The notes beneath the pieces were generated by a model that was not told where the DNA came from, did no database searches, and saw nothing but the letters and a program-made list of their open reading frames with translations. From assembly GCA_036394995.1 (NCBI GenBank), contig DASWED010000121.1, positions 1 through 22,294 on the forward strand: a DNA stretch of 22,294 nucleotides. The letters run 5' to 3'. Positions within the stretch are counted from its first letter, which is position 1. Each line of letters starts with the position of its first letter. The stretch comes from DASWED01 sp036394995. Lineage in GTDB: Bacteria; Actinomycetota; UBA4738; JACQTL01. Below are positions 6,710 through 14,435 of this stretch, one piece after another. The translations under genes were made by a program, and so were the position numbers.

Positions 6710-8224
6710 TCAGGAGCCTTCGCGGCCTTCCTCGGGGCGGAGGTGGGGGAACGTGATCACGTCGCGGATCGACGGGGCGTCCGCGAGGATCATCGTCAGG
6801 CGGTCGACCCCCAGGCCCAGGCCCCCCGCCGGCGGCATGCCGTACTCCAGGGCCTCCAGGAACTCCTCGTCGAGCGGGTGGGCCTCCTCGTCCCCGTGGG
6901 CCCGGGCCTCGAGCTGCTGCAGAAACCGGGCCCGCTGGTCGTCGGGGTCGGTGAGCTCCGAGTACGCCGGGCCGATCTCCATGCCGGCCATGATCAGGTC
7001 GAAGTGCTCCGTCACCCCGGGGCTGGTCCGGTGGGGCCGTGCGAGCGGCGACACCTCCTGCGGGAAGTCGTTCACGAACGTTGGCTGGAAGAGGTCCTCC
7101 TCCACGAGGGCCTCGTACAACTCCACGACCACCTTCCCCGGGCCCCACGCCGGGTCCACCCTCACCCCGTGGCGCTCGGCCAGGGCGGCCAGGTCCTCGA
7201 GGGGCCGGTCCAGCGTGACCTCTTCTCCGGCGGCATCGCTCACCGAGTCGAGGACGGTGACCCGCCGCCACGGGGTCTCCAGGTCCATCTCCCGGCCCTG
7301 GTAGTCGAACCGGAGCGACCCCCGGACGGCCAGCGCTGCCTCCTTCACCAGGGCCTCCACCAGCGCCATCATGTCCTCGTAGTCGCCGTAGGCCTGGTAC
7401 ACCTCGAGCATCGTGAACTCCGGGTTGTGGTCGCGGTCGATGCCCTCGTTGCGGAAGTTCCGGCCGATCTCGTAGACCCGCTCCAGGCCGCCCACGAGCA
7501 ACCGCTTCAGGTACAGCTCCGGGGCGATCCGCAGGTACAGCGGCATGTCGAGGATGTTGTGGTGGGTCTGGAACGGCCGCGCCAGCGCGCCGCCCGGCGT
7601 CGCGTGCAGCACGGGCGTCTCCACCTCGACGAATCCGCGGGCGTCCAGGTAGCCTCGGATGGCCCGCAGGGCCCCGGCCCGCGCCGTGACCATGGTCCGG
7701 GACTCGAGCTCGGTGGCCAGCTGGACGTACCGGCGCCGGACCTTCAGCTCCGGGTCCTTGATCCCGTGCCACTTCTCCGGCGGCGGCCTGAGCGACTTCG
7801 TGAGGAGGGTGAGCGTGGCCGGCTTCACGCTGATCTCGCCCCGCTTCGTCCGGACCACCGTGCCGGTGGCGCCGACGATGTCGCCGAGGTCGAGGGCCTC
7901 GAGGAGGGCCCCCGACTCCTCGGACATGGCGTCCTGGGCGCAGAACAGCTGGAGGTCGCCGGTGCGGTCGCGGATCACCACGAACGCCAGGCCGCCGTGC
8001 CGGCGCATCAGCACGATCCGCCCGGCCACGGAGCGCACGGCGTCGGTCTCCTCGCCGGGTGCCAGGCCCTCGAACTCCCTCAGGACGCCGGCGGCGTCCG
8101 CGTCCTTGGCGAAGCTCAGGGCGAACGGGGGCACGCCGCGTTCGCGGAGGCGCTCGAGGGTCTCCCGGCGCGCCGCCACCACCCGGTCCAACCGAGAGCC
8201 CTCCGTCTCGGGAGGCTCAGTCAT
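6710..8224 (-). CDS. lysS: Lysyl-tRNA synthetase, class II
   Basis: A 504-residue enzyme that charges tRNA-Lys with lysine using ATP in the cytoplasm. An N-terminal OB-fold anticodon-binding domain (about residues 60-160, AGRIVLMRRHGGLAFVVIRD) precedes the class II catalytic core. Motif 1 lies around FVEVETPVL, motif 2 around RNFRNEGIDRDHNPEFTMLE and motif 3 is GLGLGVDRLTMIL near the end. The length is normal for bacterial LysS, with no extra transmembrane domain as in LysX. The start ATG overlaps the end of coaX by 8 bases, so it is probably translated from the pan-coaX-lysS mRNA. Confidence 0.97.
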   Translation of the reverse strand: MTEPPETEGSRLDRVVAARRETLERLRERGVPPFALSFAKDADAAGVLREFEGLAPGEETDAVRSVAGRIVLMRRHGGLAFVVIRDRTGDLQLFCAQDAMSEESGALLEALDLGDIVGATGTVVRTKRGEISVKPATLTLLTKSLRPPPEKWHGIKDPELKVRRRYVQLATELESRTMVTARAGALRAIRGYLDARGFVEVETPVLHATPGGALARPFQTHHNILDMPLYLRIAPELYLKRLLVGGLERVYEIGRNFRNEGIDRDHNPEFTMLEVYQAYGDYEDMMALVEALVKEAALAVRGSLRFDYQGREMDLETPWRRVTVLDSVSDAAGEEVTLDRPLEDLAALAERHGVRVDPAWGPGKVVVELYEALVEEDLFQPTFVNDFPQEVSPLARPHRTSPGVTEHFDLIMAGMEIGPAYSELTDPDDQRARFLQQLEARAHGDEEAHPLDEEFLEALEYGMPPAGGLGLGVDRLTMILADAPSIRDVITFPHLRPEEGREGS

Positions 8225-8996
8225 CGGGGCCGGTGTTCCGTTCGAAGATCAGGCGCAGGCCCTCCAGCGTGAGCCACGGCTCGTGGTGGTCCACGCTGTG
8301 GCAATGCGGGGCGATGACCGCCGCCATGCCGCCGGTGACCACCACGGTGGCGGCGCCCCCCAGCTCCTTCTGCATCCGTTCGACCATGCCGTCGACCTCG
8401 GCCGCGGTCCCGAACACCAGGCCGGACTGGAGGGCCTCCACGGTGTTCTTCCCGATGACCGAACGGGGGGCCACGATCTCCACCCGCGGTAGCCGGGAGG
8501 CCTGGGCCACCAGCCCCTCCGCCGCCACCGCGATCCCCGGCGCGATGGCCCCGCCGAGGTACTCCCCCTTCTCGCTGACGGCGTCGTACGTGGTGGCGGT
8601 GCCGAAGTCGACCACGATGCACGGCCCGCCGTACTTCGCGTAGGCCCCCAGGGCGTTCACGATCCGGTCGGCGCCCACCTCGCGGGGGTTGTCGGTGAGG
8701 ACGGACACCCCCGTCTTCACGCCGGGCTCCACCACCACGGGGTCGAAGTGGAAGTACCGCCGGGTCATCTCGCGGAGCTCGCCGGTGACCGGGGGGACGA
8801 CCGAGGAGATGACCACCCCGGTGATCTGGCGGGAGAACGACAGGCCCTGCTGCTCCAGGAAGCCGCCGAACAGCAGCGCCAGCTCGTCGGCCGTCCGTTC
8901 GGGGTCGGTGGACATGCGCCAGTGCCAGGCCAGCTCCCTGTCCCTGAACACGCCGAGCACCGTCTGCGTGTTCCCGACGTCCACCGCGAGCAGCAT
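8217..8996 (-). CDS. coaX: Type III pantothenate kinase
   Basis: A 259-residue kinase performing the first step of CoA synthesis, phosphorylating pantothenate. Family motifs are present: DVGNT with the phosphate-loop Asp (residues 6-10), the pantothenate-binding GADRIVNALGAY, and DFGTATTYDAVSEKGEYLGG with the second acidic site. The length matches the ASKHA-fold type III enzymes. AGGAGG lies 11 bases before the ATG. The gene follows panC with the NadC-like gene between them, placing the enzyme next to the source of its substrate. The gene overlaps lysS by 8 bases. Confidence 0.96.
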   Translation of the reverse strand: MLLAVDVGNTQTVLGVFRDRELAWHWRMSTDPERTADELALLFGGFLEQQGLSFSRQITGVVISSVVPPVTGELREMTRRYFHFDPVVVEPGVKTGVSVLTDNPREVGADRIVNALGAYAKYGGPCIVVDFGTATTYDAVSEKGEYLGGAIAPGIAVAAEGLVAQASRLPRVEIVAPRSVIGKNTVEALQSGLVFGTAAEVDGMVERMQKELGGAATVVVTGGMAAVIAPHCHSVDHHEPWLTLEGLRLIFERNTGPDD

Positions 8997-9002
8997 TCCC
9001 GC

Positions 9003-9455
9003 TCAGCCCTCCTGCAGCTCGAACCGCGGGCCATTGTCCCGCACCGGAAGCTCCGGCGACACGAATCCCGACGCGTAGGCGTCGAACGGCGCGCCGGGAT
9101 CGGCCTCCCGGAGGCCGCTGGCAACGGCCGAGAGCCGTTCCAGGAACCCCAGGGCCACGGGCTGCGCGGCCCGCATGGCCCGGATCGGCCCGCCGAGCTC
9201 AGCGACCCGGTCCCCCGCCTGTACCGGCCCGCCCTCTCCCGACAGCGGGCGCAGCCGAACGCCGAGCCGGGCGAACGTCTCGCGGGCCACCGGAAGCCCG
9301 CACAGGATCCCGCCGCCGGATGCGCACACCACCGACCCCAGCCCCGTCCGGTCCTCGGGGATCGCGTCGAGGTCCGAGCCGGCCAACACGTGCGCGGTGA
9401 GGGCCTCGGTCACCGCGACCAGGACGTGCACGCGATCGAGCTCCGGGGCGCTCAC
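9003..9455 (-). CDS. Stand-alone NadC N-terminal domain protein (no catalytic barrel)
   Basis: A 150-residue protein matching only the N-terminal domain of quinolinate phosphoribosyltransferase (NadC, NAD synthesis). Recognisable segments are ILCGLPVARETFARLG (like the family's V.CG...) at 50-65, GDRVAELGGPIRAM at 81-94 and AQPVALGFLERLSAVAS at 97-113. The last corresponds to ERTALNFLQRLSG(I/V)A. The family Arg in that segment, which reaches into the partner active site (from memory), is Pro99 here. The alpha/beta barrel that binds PRPP is absent and there is no room for it: coaX starts 7 bases downstream. The start GTG overlaps panC by GTGA. In Streptomyces the panC-nadB-nadC-coaX order is known from memory, so this looks like a reduced nadC. 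Function is unknown; a catalytic role is unlikely. Confidence 0.75.
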   Translation of the reverse strand: MSAPELDRVHVLVAVTEALTAHVLAGSDLDAIPEDRTGLGSVVCASGGGILCGLPVARETFARLGVRLRPLSGEGGPVQAGDRVAELGGPIRAMRAAQPVALGFLERLSAVASGLREADPGAPFDAYASGFVSPELPVRDNGPRFELQEG

Positions 9456-10300
9456 GGCGCGAGCAGGAGGTTGTCGAGGAGCCGGGGGCGGCCCACACGC
9501 GCGGCCACCAGCGCGCGGGCGGGCCGTTCGATCCGGCGGATCTCTTCGAACGAGTCCTCGTCCACCACCGCCGCGTAGTCGATGTGCGCCAGCGGTTCGG
9601 CCTGGACCAGGTTCCGGATGGCCTCCTCGATGACACGGGGGTCGCGCTCGCCGTTCGCCACGAGGTCCCCGCCGGCCCGCAGGCCGCGCGACAGGCACAG
9701 CGCCGCGGTCCGCTCCCGCTCCGAGAGGTACACGTTCCGGGAGGACAGGGCCAGGCCGTCGGGCTCCCGCACGATGGGGCACCCCACCACCTCCACCGGG
9801 AACGACAGGTCGCCGGCCATCCGCCGGATCAGGGCCAGCTGCTGGGCGTCCTTCTCGCCGAAGTACGCGGCCGCCGGCCCCACGGCATTGAACAGCTTGG
9901 CCACCACGGTCGCCACGCCGCGGAAGTGGCCCGGGCGGACGGCCCCCTCCAGCCGCTCCCCGAGGGGGCCGGGGTCCACGGACACCTCGAGCTTCCCCCC
10001 CGGGTACATCTCCTCGGCGTCGGGGACGAACACCAGGTCGACCGCCTCGGCCCCGGCCATCGCGAGGTCGCGGTCCAGGTCGCGGGGATAGGCCCCGAAG
10101 TCCTCCCCGGGGCCGAACTGCAGGGGGTTGACGAAGATCGAGACGGCCGCGACGTCGCGTTCGGCGCGGGCCCGGCGCATCAGCGAGCGGTGGCCATCGT
10201 GGAACGCCCCCATCGTGGGGACGAACCCGACGGTCCGGCCCGCGGCGCGTTCGGCGTCACAGGCCTCGCGGAGCTCGGAGATCCGCCGCACGACGGTCAC
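9452..10300 (-). CDS. panC: Pantothenate synthetase (pantoate-beta-alanine ligase)
   Basis: A 282-residue enzyme that joins pantoate and beta-alanine with ATP to form pantothenate. Clear signatures: FVPTMGAFHDGHRSLMRRA (about 26-44, the HIGH-like ATP site), VSIFVNPLQFGPGEDFGAYP, YFGEKDAQQL and VREPDGLALSSRNVYL. The GTG at 10300 gives the family's usual N-terminus. An in-frame GTG at 10330 would overlap the upstream stop by GTGA, as several neighbours do, and would add 10 residues. No strong ribosome-binding site separates the two. No panB or panD is in the window, so pantoate and beta-alanine must come from genes elsewhere. Confidence 0.96.
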   Translation of the reverse strand: MTVVRRISELREACDAERAAGRTVGFVPTMGAFHDGHRSLMRRARAERDVAAVSIFVNPLQFGPGEDFGAYPRDLDRDLAMAGAEAVDLVFVPDAEEMYPGGKLEVSVDPGPLGERLEGAVRPGHFRGVATVVAKLFNAVGPAAAYFGEKDAQQLALIRRMAGDLSFPVEVVGCPIVREPDGLALSSRNVYLSERERTAALCLSRGLRAGGDLVANGERDPRVIEEAIRNLVQAEPLAHIDYAAVVDEDSFEEIRRIERPARALVAARVGRPRLLDNLLLAP

Positions 10301-10326
10301 GGCGCCGGCCGCCCGGCCCGAGGCGG

Positions 10327-11733
10327 TCACGGCGGCGCCCACCGGTCCAGGACCTCCTCCACTGCCTCCCGGCCGGCGTCGTCCAGCCGCCCGGCGCCGG
10401 CGGCGAGCGCGGCGGCCGCCCGGGCCAGGACGGCGTACGCGGCCACGGCGTTCGGCGCGCGTTCTGACAGGGCCCGGAGGTTCCGTTCGACCGTTGCGGC
10501 GTCCCCCCGGACCACCGGCCCGGTCAGCGCGGACGCCGGCCCCATCTCGGCCGCGTTCTCCAGGCTGGCCCGGGCCAGCGGGAGGAACGCGTGCAGGGCG
10601 TCGTCGATCCCGGCGGCGGACAGGACGTCCTCGGCCAGGGCCATGAGCGCGATCAGGTCGTTCGAGGCCAGCACGGCGCCGGCGTGGTACAGGGCCCGAT
10701 CCTCCTCGGGCATCCGGAACGGCCGTCCCCCGAGGTCCCGCGCGATGCGCTCCCCCAGCGCGGAGCCCTCCTCGTCGCGGGCCGTCACGGCCACCGCGCT
10801 CCCCGCCATCCGGTCCAGCGCCGCCTCCACGGTCGGGAACGTCTGCAGCGGGTGCAGGGCCAGGATCCGGGCCCCGGCGTCCTCGGCAGCCCGGAGCGGC
10901 TCCAGGCCCTGGGCGCCGGAGAGGTGCGCCACCCACGCGCCGGGGCGCACGGCCCCGGCGACGGCCCGGGCGGCCTCGGCGATCGCGGCGTCGGGGACGC
11001 CGAGGAGCACCAGGTCCGCACGGCGCGCGGCGTCCCCGGCCTCCGTGACCGGGACGCCCGGCAGGAACCGCTCGGCGCGGTCGCGAGTGGCGTCGCCCCC
11101 GGAGACGGCCACGATGTGGTGCCCGGCCCGAGCCAGGAGCACGGCGAGCGCGATCCCCACCCGGCCCGCCCCGATCACCGCCACGTCCATGGCGCCGAGT
11201 ATCCCCGGCCCGCCACCCGGGCGACCGGCCGGCGCCGGCAGAGGCGGTGCGAACGGACGGATCCCCCGGAGCGACCCGGGTCCGGGCCGGAGCGTCGCCA
11301 CCCGGCGCCCCCCAGGGAGCATCGGGTCGGCGGCCAGCTCCAGCAGAGGCGCCAGGACGAACCCCCGCTCGTGCATCCGAGGATGGGGGACCTCCAGGCC
11401 GGGCTCGTCGACCTCCCGATCGCCGTACGTCAGCACGTCGACATCGATGGTCCGCGGCCCCCACCGTTCCCGGCGGACCCGGCCCAGGCGGCGTTCGACC
11501 TCCAGGCACGCGTCCAGCAGCTCGCGCGGGGACAGCACGGTCGCCACCTCGACCACCGCGTTCAGGTAGTCGGGTTGGCGCGGCCCGACCGGCTCGGTCT
11601 CGTACACGCGCGAGGACCGCACCACGCGGACGCCGGGGACCGCCGCCAGGAGGTCCACCGCGGACTGCAGCGCGCCCAGCCGGTCGCCGAGGTTCGACCC
11701 GAGGCCCAGGAAGGCCCGGACGGCCGCCCCCAC
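10327..11733 (-). CDS. folK: Fusion of HPPK (FolK) and a DUF2520/Rossmann oxidoreductase-like protein
   Basis: One uninterrupted 468-codon frame. Residues 1 to ~150 are 6-hydroxymethyl-dihydropterin pyrophosphokinase: GLGSNLGDR, YETEPVGPRQPDYLNAV, RRERWGPRTIDVDVLTYGD and VPHPRMHERGFVLAPLLEL. A Pro/Gly-rich linker (~155-181) leads to Met182 and a Rossmann nucleotide-binding site VIGAGRVG. The rest is a DUF2520-type protein (HLSGAQGLEPL, LHPLQTFP, YHAGAVLASNDLIALMALAE). The second half is the counterpart of the reductase-like gene next to panC in mycobacteria (Rv3603c, from memory). A separate start at Met182 (base 11190) is possible, but no good ribosome-binding site precedes it. The GTG at 11733 lies 7 bases after folB. 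FolK activity is secure; the second activity is unproven. Confidence 0.88.
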   Translation of the reverse strand: MGAAVRAFLGLGSNLGDRLGALQSAVDLLAAVPGVRVVRSSRVYETEPVGPRQPDYLNAVVEVATVLSPRELLDACLEVERRLGRVRRERWGPRTIDVDVLTYGDREVDEPGLEVPHPRMHERGFVLAPLLELAADPMLPGGRRVATLRPGPGSLRGIRPFAPPLPAPAGRPGGGPGILGAMDVAVIGAGRVGIALAVLLARAGHHIVAVSGGDATRDRAERFLPGVPVTEAGDAARRADLVLLGVPDAAIAEAARAVAGAVRPGAWVAHLSGAQGLEPLRAAEDAGARILALHPLQTFPTVEAALDRMAGSAVAVTARDEEGSALGERIARDLGGRPFRMPEEDRALYHAGAVLASNDLIALMALAEDVLSAAGIDDALHAFLPLARASLENAAEMGPASALTGPVVRGDAATVERNLRALSERAPNAVAAYAVLARAAAALAAGAGRLDDAGREAVEEVLDRWAPP

Positions 11734-11740
11734 GGTCCCG

Positions 11741-12094
11741 TCAGCCAGCCGTGGCCTCCACGGCGACGTCCACGAGACCCAGCGCGGCCGCGGCCGTCGG
11801 CTTGTGCACCACGGCCCGGACGCTCGTGACGTGCTCCACCCGGAGCACGGCGCCGGCCACGGCCTGCGCCAGGGACTCCAGGAGCTGGAAGGACTCCACC
11901 TCGACCGTGTGCCGGACGACGCCGGCCAGGTCCACGTAGTCCGCCGTGTCCTCCAGGCGGTCGTCGCCGATGTCCGGCTCGACCTCGACCTGGAGGTCCA
12001 CGACGAACTCCTGGGGCTGGTCGCGTTCGCCGGCGTTCGCCCCGTGACGTCCGGACGCCCGGATGCCCGAGAGCAGGATGCGAACCTCGTTCAC
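11741..12094 (-). CDS. folB: Dihydroneopterin aldolase
   Basis: A 117-residue enzyme of folate synthesis that converts dihydroneopterin to 6-hydroxymethyl-dihydropterin, the substrate of the FolK half encoded next. It matches the short family throughout: GRHGANAGERDQPQEFVVDL near the N-terminus with the substrate-binding Glu, DYVDLAGVVR, FQLLESLAQAVAGAVL and the catalytic Lys in VVHKPTAAAA. The GTG at 12094 is chosen because GGGAGG stands 6 bases before it and because it gives the family length. It overlaps the upstream PPOX gene by GTGA, indicating coupling. Confidence 0.94.
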   Translation of the reverse strand: MNEVRILLSGIRASGRHGANAGERDQPQEFVVDLQVEVEPDIGDDRLEDTADYVDLAGVVRHTVEVESFQLLESLAQAVAGAVLRVEHVTSVRAVVHKPTAAAALGLVDVAVEATAG

Positions 12095-12567
12095 CCACCA
12101 CCTCCCGATCCCCTCGCCTCCCGGGCGGCCAGGGCCTCCGGGATCTTCCTGAAGTCCCACGACGAGATGCGCTGCGGCTGCAGGCGGAGGAAGAAACGGT
12201 TCCGCCACCCCTCGAAGTGGGGGCGGTTCCCCCCGAAGTACTTGTCGGCGAACGCGTCGGAGACGGCGGCGAGCCGGGGGTAGTCCGCGGCCTCCTCCAG
12301 ACGGCCGTGCAGGACCACGCCCCGCAGCTCGTCGTAGCGCTCGCCGTCGTCGACGGTCGCGGCGGCCCGCGGGTCGTGCTGGGCGTTGCGGACCGTGCGG
12401 TTCCCGCGGGTGGTGTTCACGAACAGCGCCCCGTCGTGCCATGCGAACCACAGCGGCACGACGTGCGGATCTCCGCCCGGGCCCACCGTGGCCACCCGCG
12501 CGGTCCACGCCGTCGCCAGGAACCGGTCCCGTTCGTCGGGCGTGAGCGAGATGTCAAGCCTCCCCAC
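12091..12567 (-). CDS. PPOX-class (pyridoxamine 5'-phosphate oxidase-like) flavin/F420-binding protein
   Basis: A 158-residue split-barrel protein. The N-terminal pattern is typical of the pyridoxamine-phosphate-oxidase-like family: LATAWTARVATVGPGGDPHV, VPLWFAWHDGALFVNTTRG, then RNAQHDPRAAATVDDG. Members bind FMN or F420 and reduce varied substrates; which cofactor applies here cannot be decided. The C-terminal portion FEGWRNRFFLRLQPQRISSW.F is also conserved in such actinobacterial proteins. The GTG at 12567 has GGAG 4 bases upstream and lies inside the end of the alpha/beta hydrolase gene (14-base overlap). It is an unusual insertion between folP and folB and may be a passenger of the operon. 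Confidence 0.85.
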   Translation of the reverse strand: MGRLDISLTPDERDRFLATAWTARVATVGPGGDPHVVPLWFAWHDGALFVNTTRGNRTVRNAQHDPRAAATVDDGERYDELRGVVLHGRLEEAADYPRLAAVSDAFADKYFGGNRPHFEGWRNRFFLRLQPQRISSWDFRKIPEALAAREARGSGGGG

Positions 12568-13489
12568 GGCGCTCCAGTCGAACCATGACGGGGCCCTCGG
12601 CGGGGCCGTGGCCGTGCCCCTCGTGGTGATGTTCGACGGGGCGGCCCAGCCAGTTCGCGGCCAGGAACTGTGCCAGCAGGGGGGCCAGCGTGTCGGGCGC
12701 CTCCTCGGGCGTGAAGTGCGCGCACCCCGGCAGCAGGACCAGCGACGGCCGAGCCAGGACCTCGACGAGGCGGTCTGCGAGCTCCGTCCCCAGGTAGGGG
12801 TCGTCCTCTCCCCACACGAGCAGGGCCGGGATGTCGAGGGCGGCCAGGTCGTCCTCCCTGCCGGTCAGGCCGACGCCGTCGATGGCGCGGGCGGCGCGGA
12901 AGAACGCGTGCGCTCCCTCGTCCCCGGCGAACGGCCCGACGTACGCCTCGACCATCTCGCGGGTCAGGACGTCCTTGTTCGTCAGCCCGAGGTCGAGGGC
13001 CAGCTCGATGATGCTCGCGACGAACTCGGGGGTCTCCTGCTCCGGCTCCGCGTCCTGGATCATCCGGACGCCCTCGATGGGCCACGCGTCGAACGCGGCC
13101 GCGTCGACGAGCGCGATGGCCTCCGCCCCGCCCTCGAGGGCCATGAGCTGGGCGACCGCCCCGCCGAGGTCGTGCCCGACGACGGCGAACCGGTCGATCC
13201 CAAGGACGCCGAGGAGCTCGCGAACGTAGCCAGCCTGGGCGCGGGGGTGCAGCGCGACCCCATCCGGCTTGTCCGACGCGCCGAACCCCAGCTGGTCGGG
13301 GACGATCGCCCGCATCCCCGCCCGCACGACCTCGGGGACGACGTGGCGCCACAGGTGCGACGAGGTCGGGAACCCGTGCAGCAGGACGACCGCCGGCCCG
13401 TCGCCGGCGTCCAGGTACGCGAGCTCGCCCCCACTCGTCGTGGCGGTATGTCGCCCCGCTGCCTCGGCGCCCCGAACGTCCTCATCCAT
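12554..13489 (-). CDS. Alpha/beta hydrolase with Asp nucleophile (haloalkane dehalogenase/epoxide hydrolase-like)
   Basis: A 311-residue cytoplasmic hydrolase. The oxyanion strand LLHGFPTSSHLW, the nucleophile elbow GHDLGG with Asp107, the acid in LLVWGEDDPYLG and the His in PGCAHFTPEEAPD form a complete triad. An Asp nucleophile places it with haloalkane dehalogenases, epoxide hydrolases and haloacetate dehalogenases rather than esterases. An unusual His-rich tail (VEHHHEGHGHGPAEG) precedes the C-terminus and could bind metal. The ATG at 13489 overlaps the folP stop by 8 bases and has GAGGG 6 bases upstream. No link to folate chemistry is obvious. Confidence 0.88.
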   Translation of the reverse strand: MDEDVRGAEAAGRHTATTSGGELAYLDAGDGPAVVLLHGFPTSSHLWRHVVPEVVRAGMRAIVPDQLGFGASDKPDGVALHPRAQAGYVRELLGVLGIDRFAVVGHDLGGAVAQLMALEGGAEAIALVDAAAFDAWPIEGVRMIQDAEPEQETPEFVASIIELALDLGLTNKDVLTREMVEAYVGPFAGDEGAHAFFRAARAIDGVGLTGREDDLAALDIPALLVWGEDDPYLGTELADRLVEVLARPSLVLLPGCAHFTPEEAPDTLAPLLAQFLAANWLGRPVEHHHEGHGHGPAEGPVMVRLERRGEA

Positions 13490-14324
13490 CGCCGGCCCTC
13501 GCGATCGCGTCCACCACCTGTACGACCCGCAGCATCTCGCGGACGTCGTGGACGCGCACCAATTCCACTCGGTTCGCCGCGAGCCAGGCCACGGACCCGG
13601 CCGTTCCCTCGAGCCGGTCGTCGACCTCCGCCGAGGTGATCCTCCCGATGAACGACTTGCGCGAGGGGCCCACCACCACCGGCACGCCGATCTCCCGCAG
13701 CGCCCCGACATACCGGAGCAGCAACAGGTTGTGTTCGACTGTCTTGCCGAACCCGATGCCCGGGTCCACGCAGATGCGGTCCCGTTCGATCCCGGCCGCC
13801 TCGGCCGCGCCGACGCGTTCGACGAGGAAGTCGCGAACCTCCACGACGACGTCGTCGTATCGGGGTTCCGCCTGCATGGTCTTCGGGTCGCCCAGCATGT
13901 GCATGAGGACCAGCCCCGCGCCCCGGTCCCGGACCACGTCGAACATCTCAGGGTCGTGCCGGCCCGCGGACACGTCGTTGACGACGGCGGCGCCGGCGTC
14001 GAGCGCGGCGGCGGCGACCTCGGACTTCCGCGTGTCGACGGAGACGGGGACGTCGAGCTCGGCCGCGAGCCGCTTGATCACGGGGACGACACGGTCGATC
14101 TCCTTACGCGCCGGGACGGGATCCGACCCGGGCCGCGTGGACTCCCCGCCGACGTCGAGGAGGTCGGCGCCGGCCTCGGCCAGCTCGATCCCGTGCCTGA
14201 CGGCGGCCTCGGGGTCCAGGAACCGCCCGCCGTCGGAGAACGAGTCCGGCGTCACGTTCACCACGCCCATCAGCCGGGTCCGGTCGCCCAGCTCCATCGA
14301 GCCCGCCCTGACCCGCCACCGCAT
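13482..14324 (-). CDS. folP: Dihydropteroate synthase
   Basis: A 280-residue TIM-barrel enzyme condensing 6-hydroxymethyl-dihydropterin pyrophosphate with p-aminobenzoate; it is the sulfonamide target. Signatures in order: MGVVNVTPDSFSDGGRF, DVGGESTRPGSDPV, SVDTRKSEV, VVNDVSAGRHDPEMFD, LMHMLGDPKTMQ, DPGIGFGKTVEHN, VVGPSRKSFIG and VRVHDVREML. The ATG at 14324 (MRWRVRAGSMELGDR) is chosen by similarity to other FolP N-termini; an internal ATG at 14297 is possible. TACGCT (14334-14339 on the minus strand) 9 bases before the ATG could be a -10 box giving an almost leaderless mRNA. It is the first gene of the folP-lysS run. Confidence 0.96.
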   Translation of the reverse strand: MRWRVRAGSMELGDRTRLMGVVNVTPDSFSDGGRFLDPEAAVRHGIELAEAGADLLDVGGESTRPGSDPVPARKEIDRVVPVIKRLAAELDVPVSVDTRKSEVAAAALDAGAAVVNDVSAGRHDPEMFDVVRDRGAGLVLMHMLGDPKTMQAEPRYDDVVVEVRDFLVERVGAAEAAGIERDRICVDPGIGFGKTVEHNLLLLRYVGALREIGVPVVVGPSRKSFIGRITSAEVDDRLEGTAGSVAWLAANRVELVRVHDVREMLRVVQVVDAIARAGDG

Positions 14325-14382
14325 CGCTCGAACAGCGTAGACGCGCCGTCCGGAGCACGCAGATCCGCGCCGACCCGGCCGC

Positions 14383-14410
14383 TGCAACCCCCAGCGCGAG
14401 CTGTGCGTCT
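14383..14410 (+). promoter_or_regulatory. ECF-type promoter upstream of the sigma factor gene
   Basis: TGCAACC (14383-14389), a 16-base spacer and CGTCT (14406-14410). The AAC-containing -35 and CGTC -10 are the usual signature of extracytoplasmic-function sigma promoters. The start site would lie near 14417, just ahead of the GGAG ribosome-binding site at 14427-14430. This suggests that the sigma factor transcribes its own gene. Confidence 0.55.
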
Positions 14411-14435
14411 CCTCGGTGGAAGGACCGGAGCAGTC

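Noticed and set aside
6710..8224. LysX-type (lysyl-phosphatidylglycerol) enzyme rather than LysS
   Set aside because: There is no transmembrane MprF-like domain, the length is 504 residues, and the context with coaX and clpC fits LysS.
10301..11509. N-terminal extension of panC to 685 codons
   Set aside because: The extension is a shadow of the folK-DUF2520 gene; PanC similarity starts at GTG 10300 (or at most 10330).
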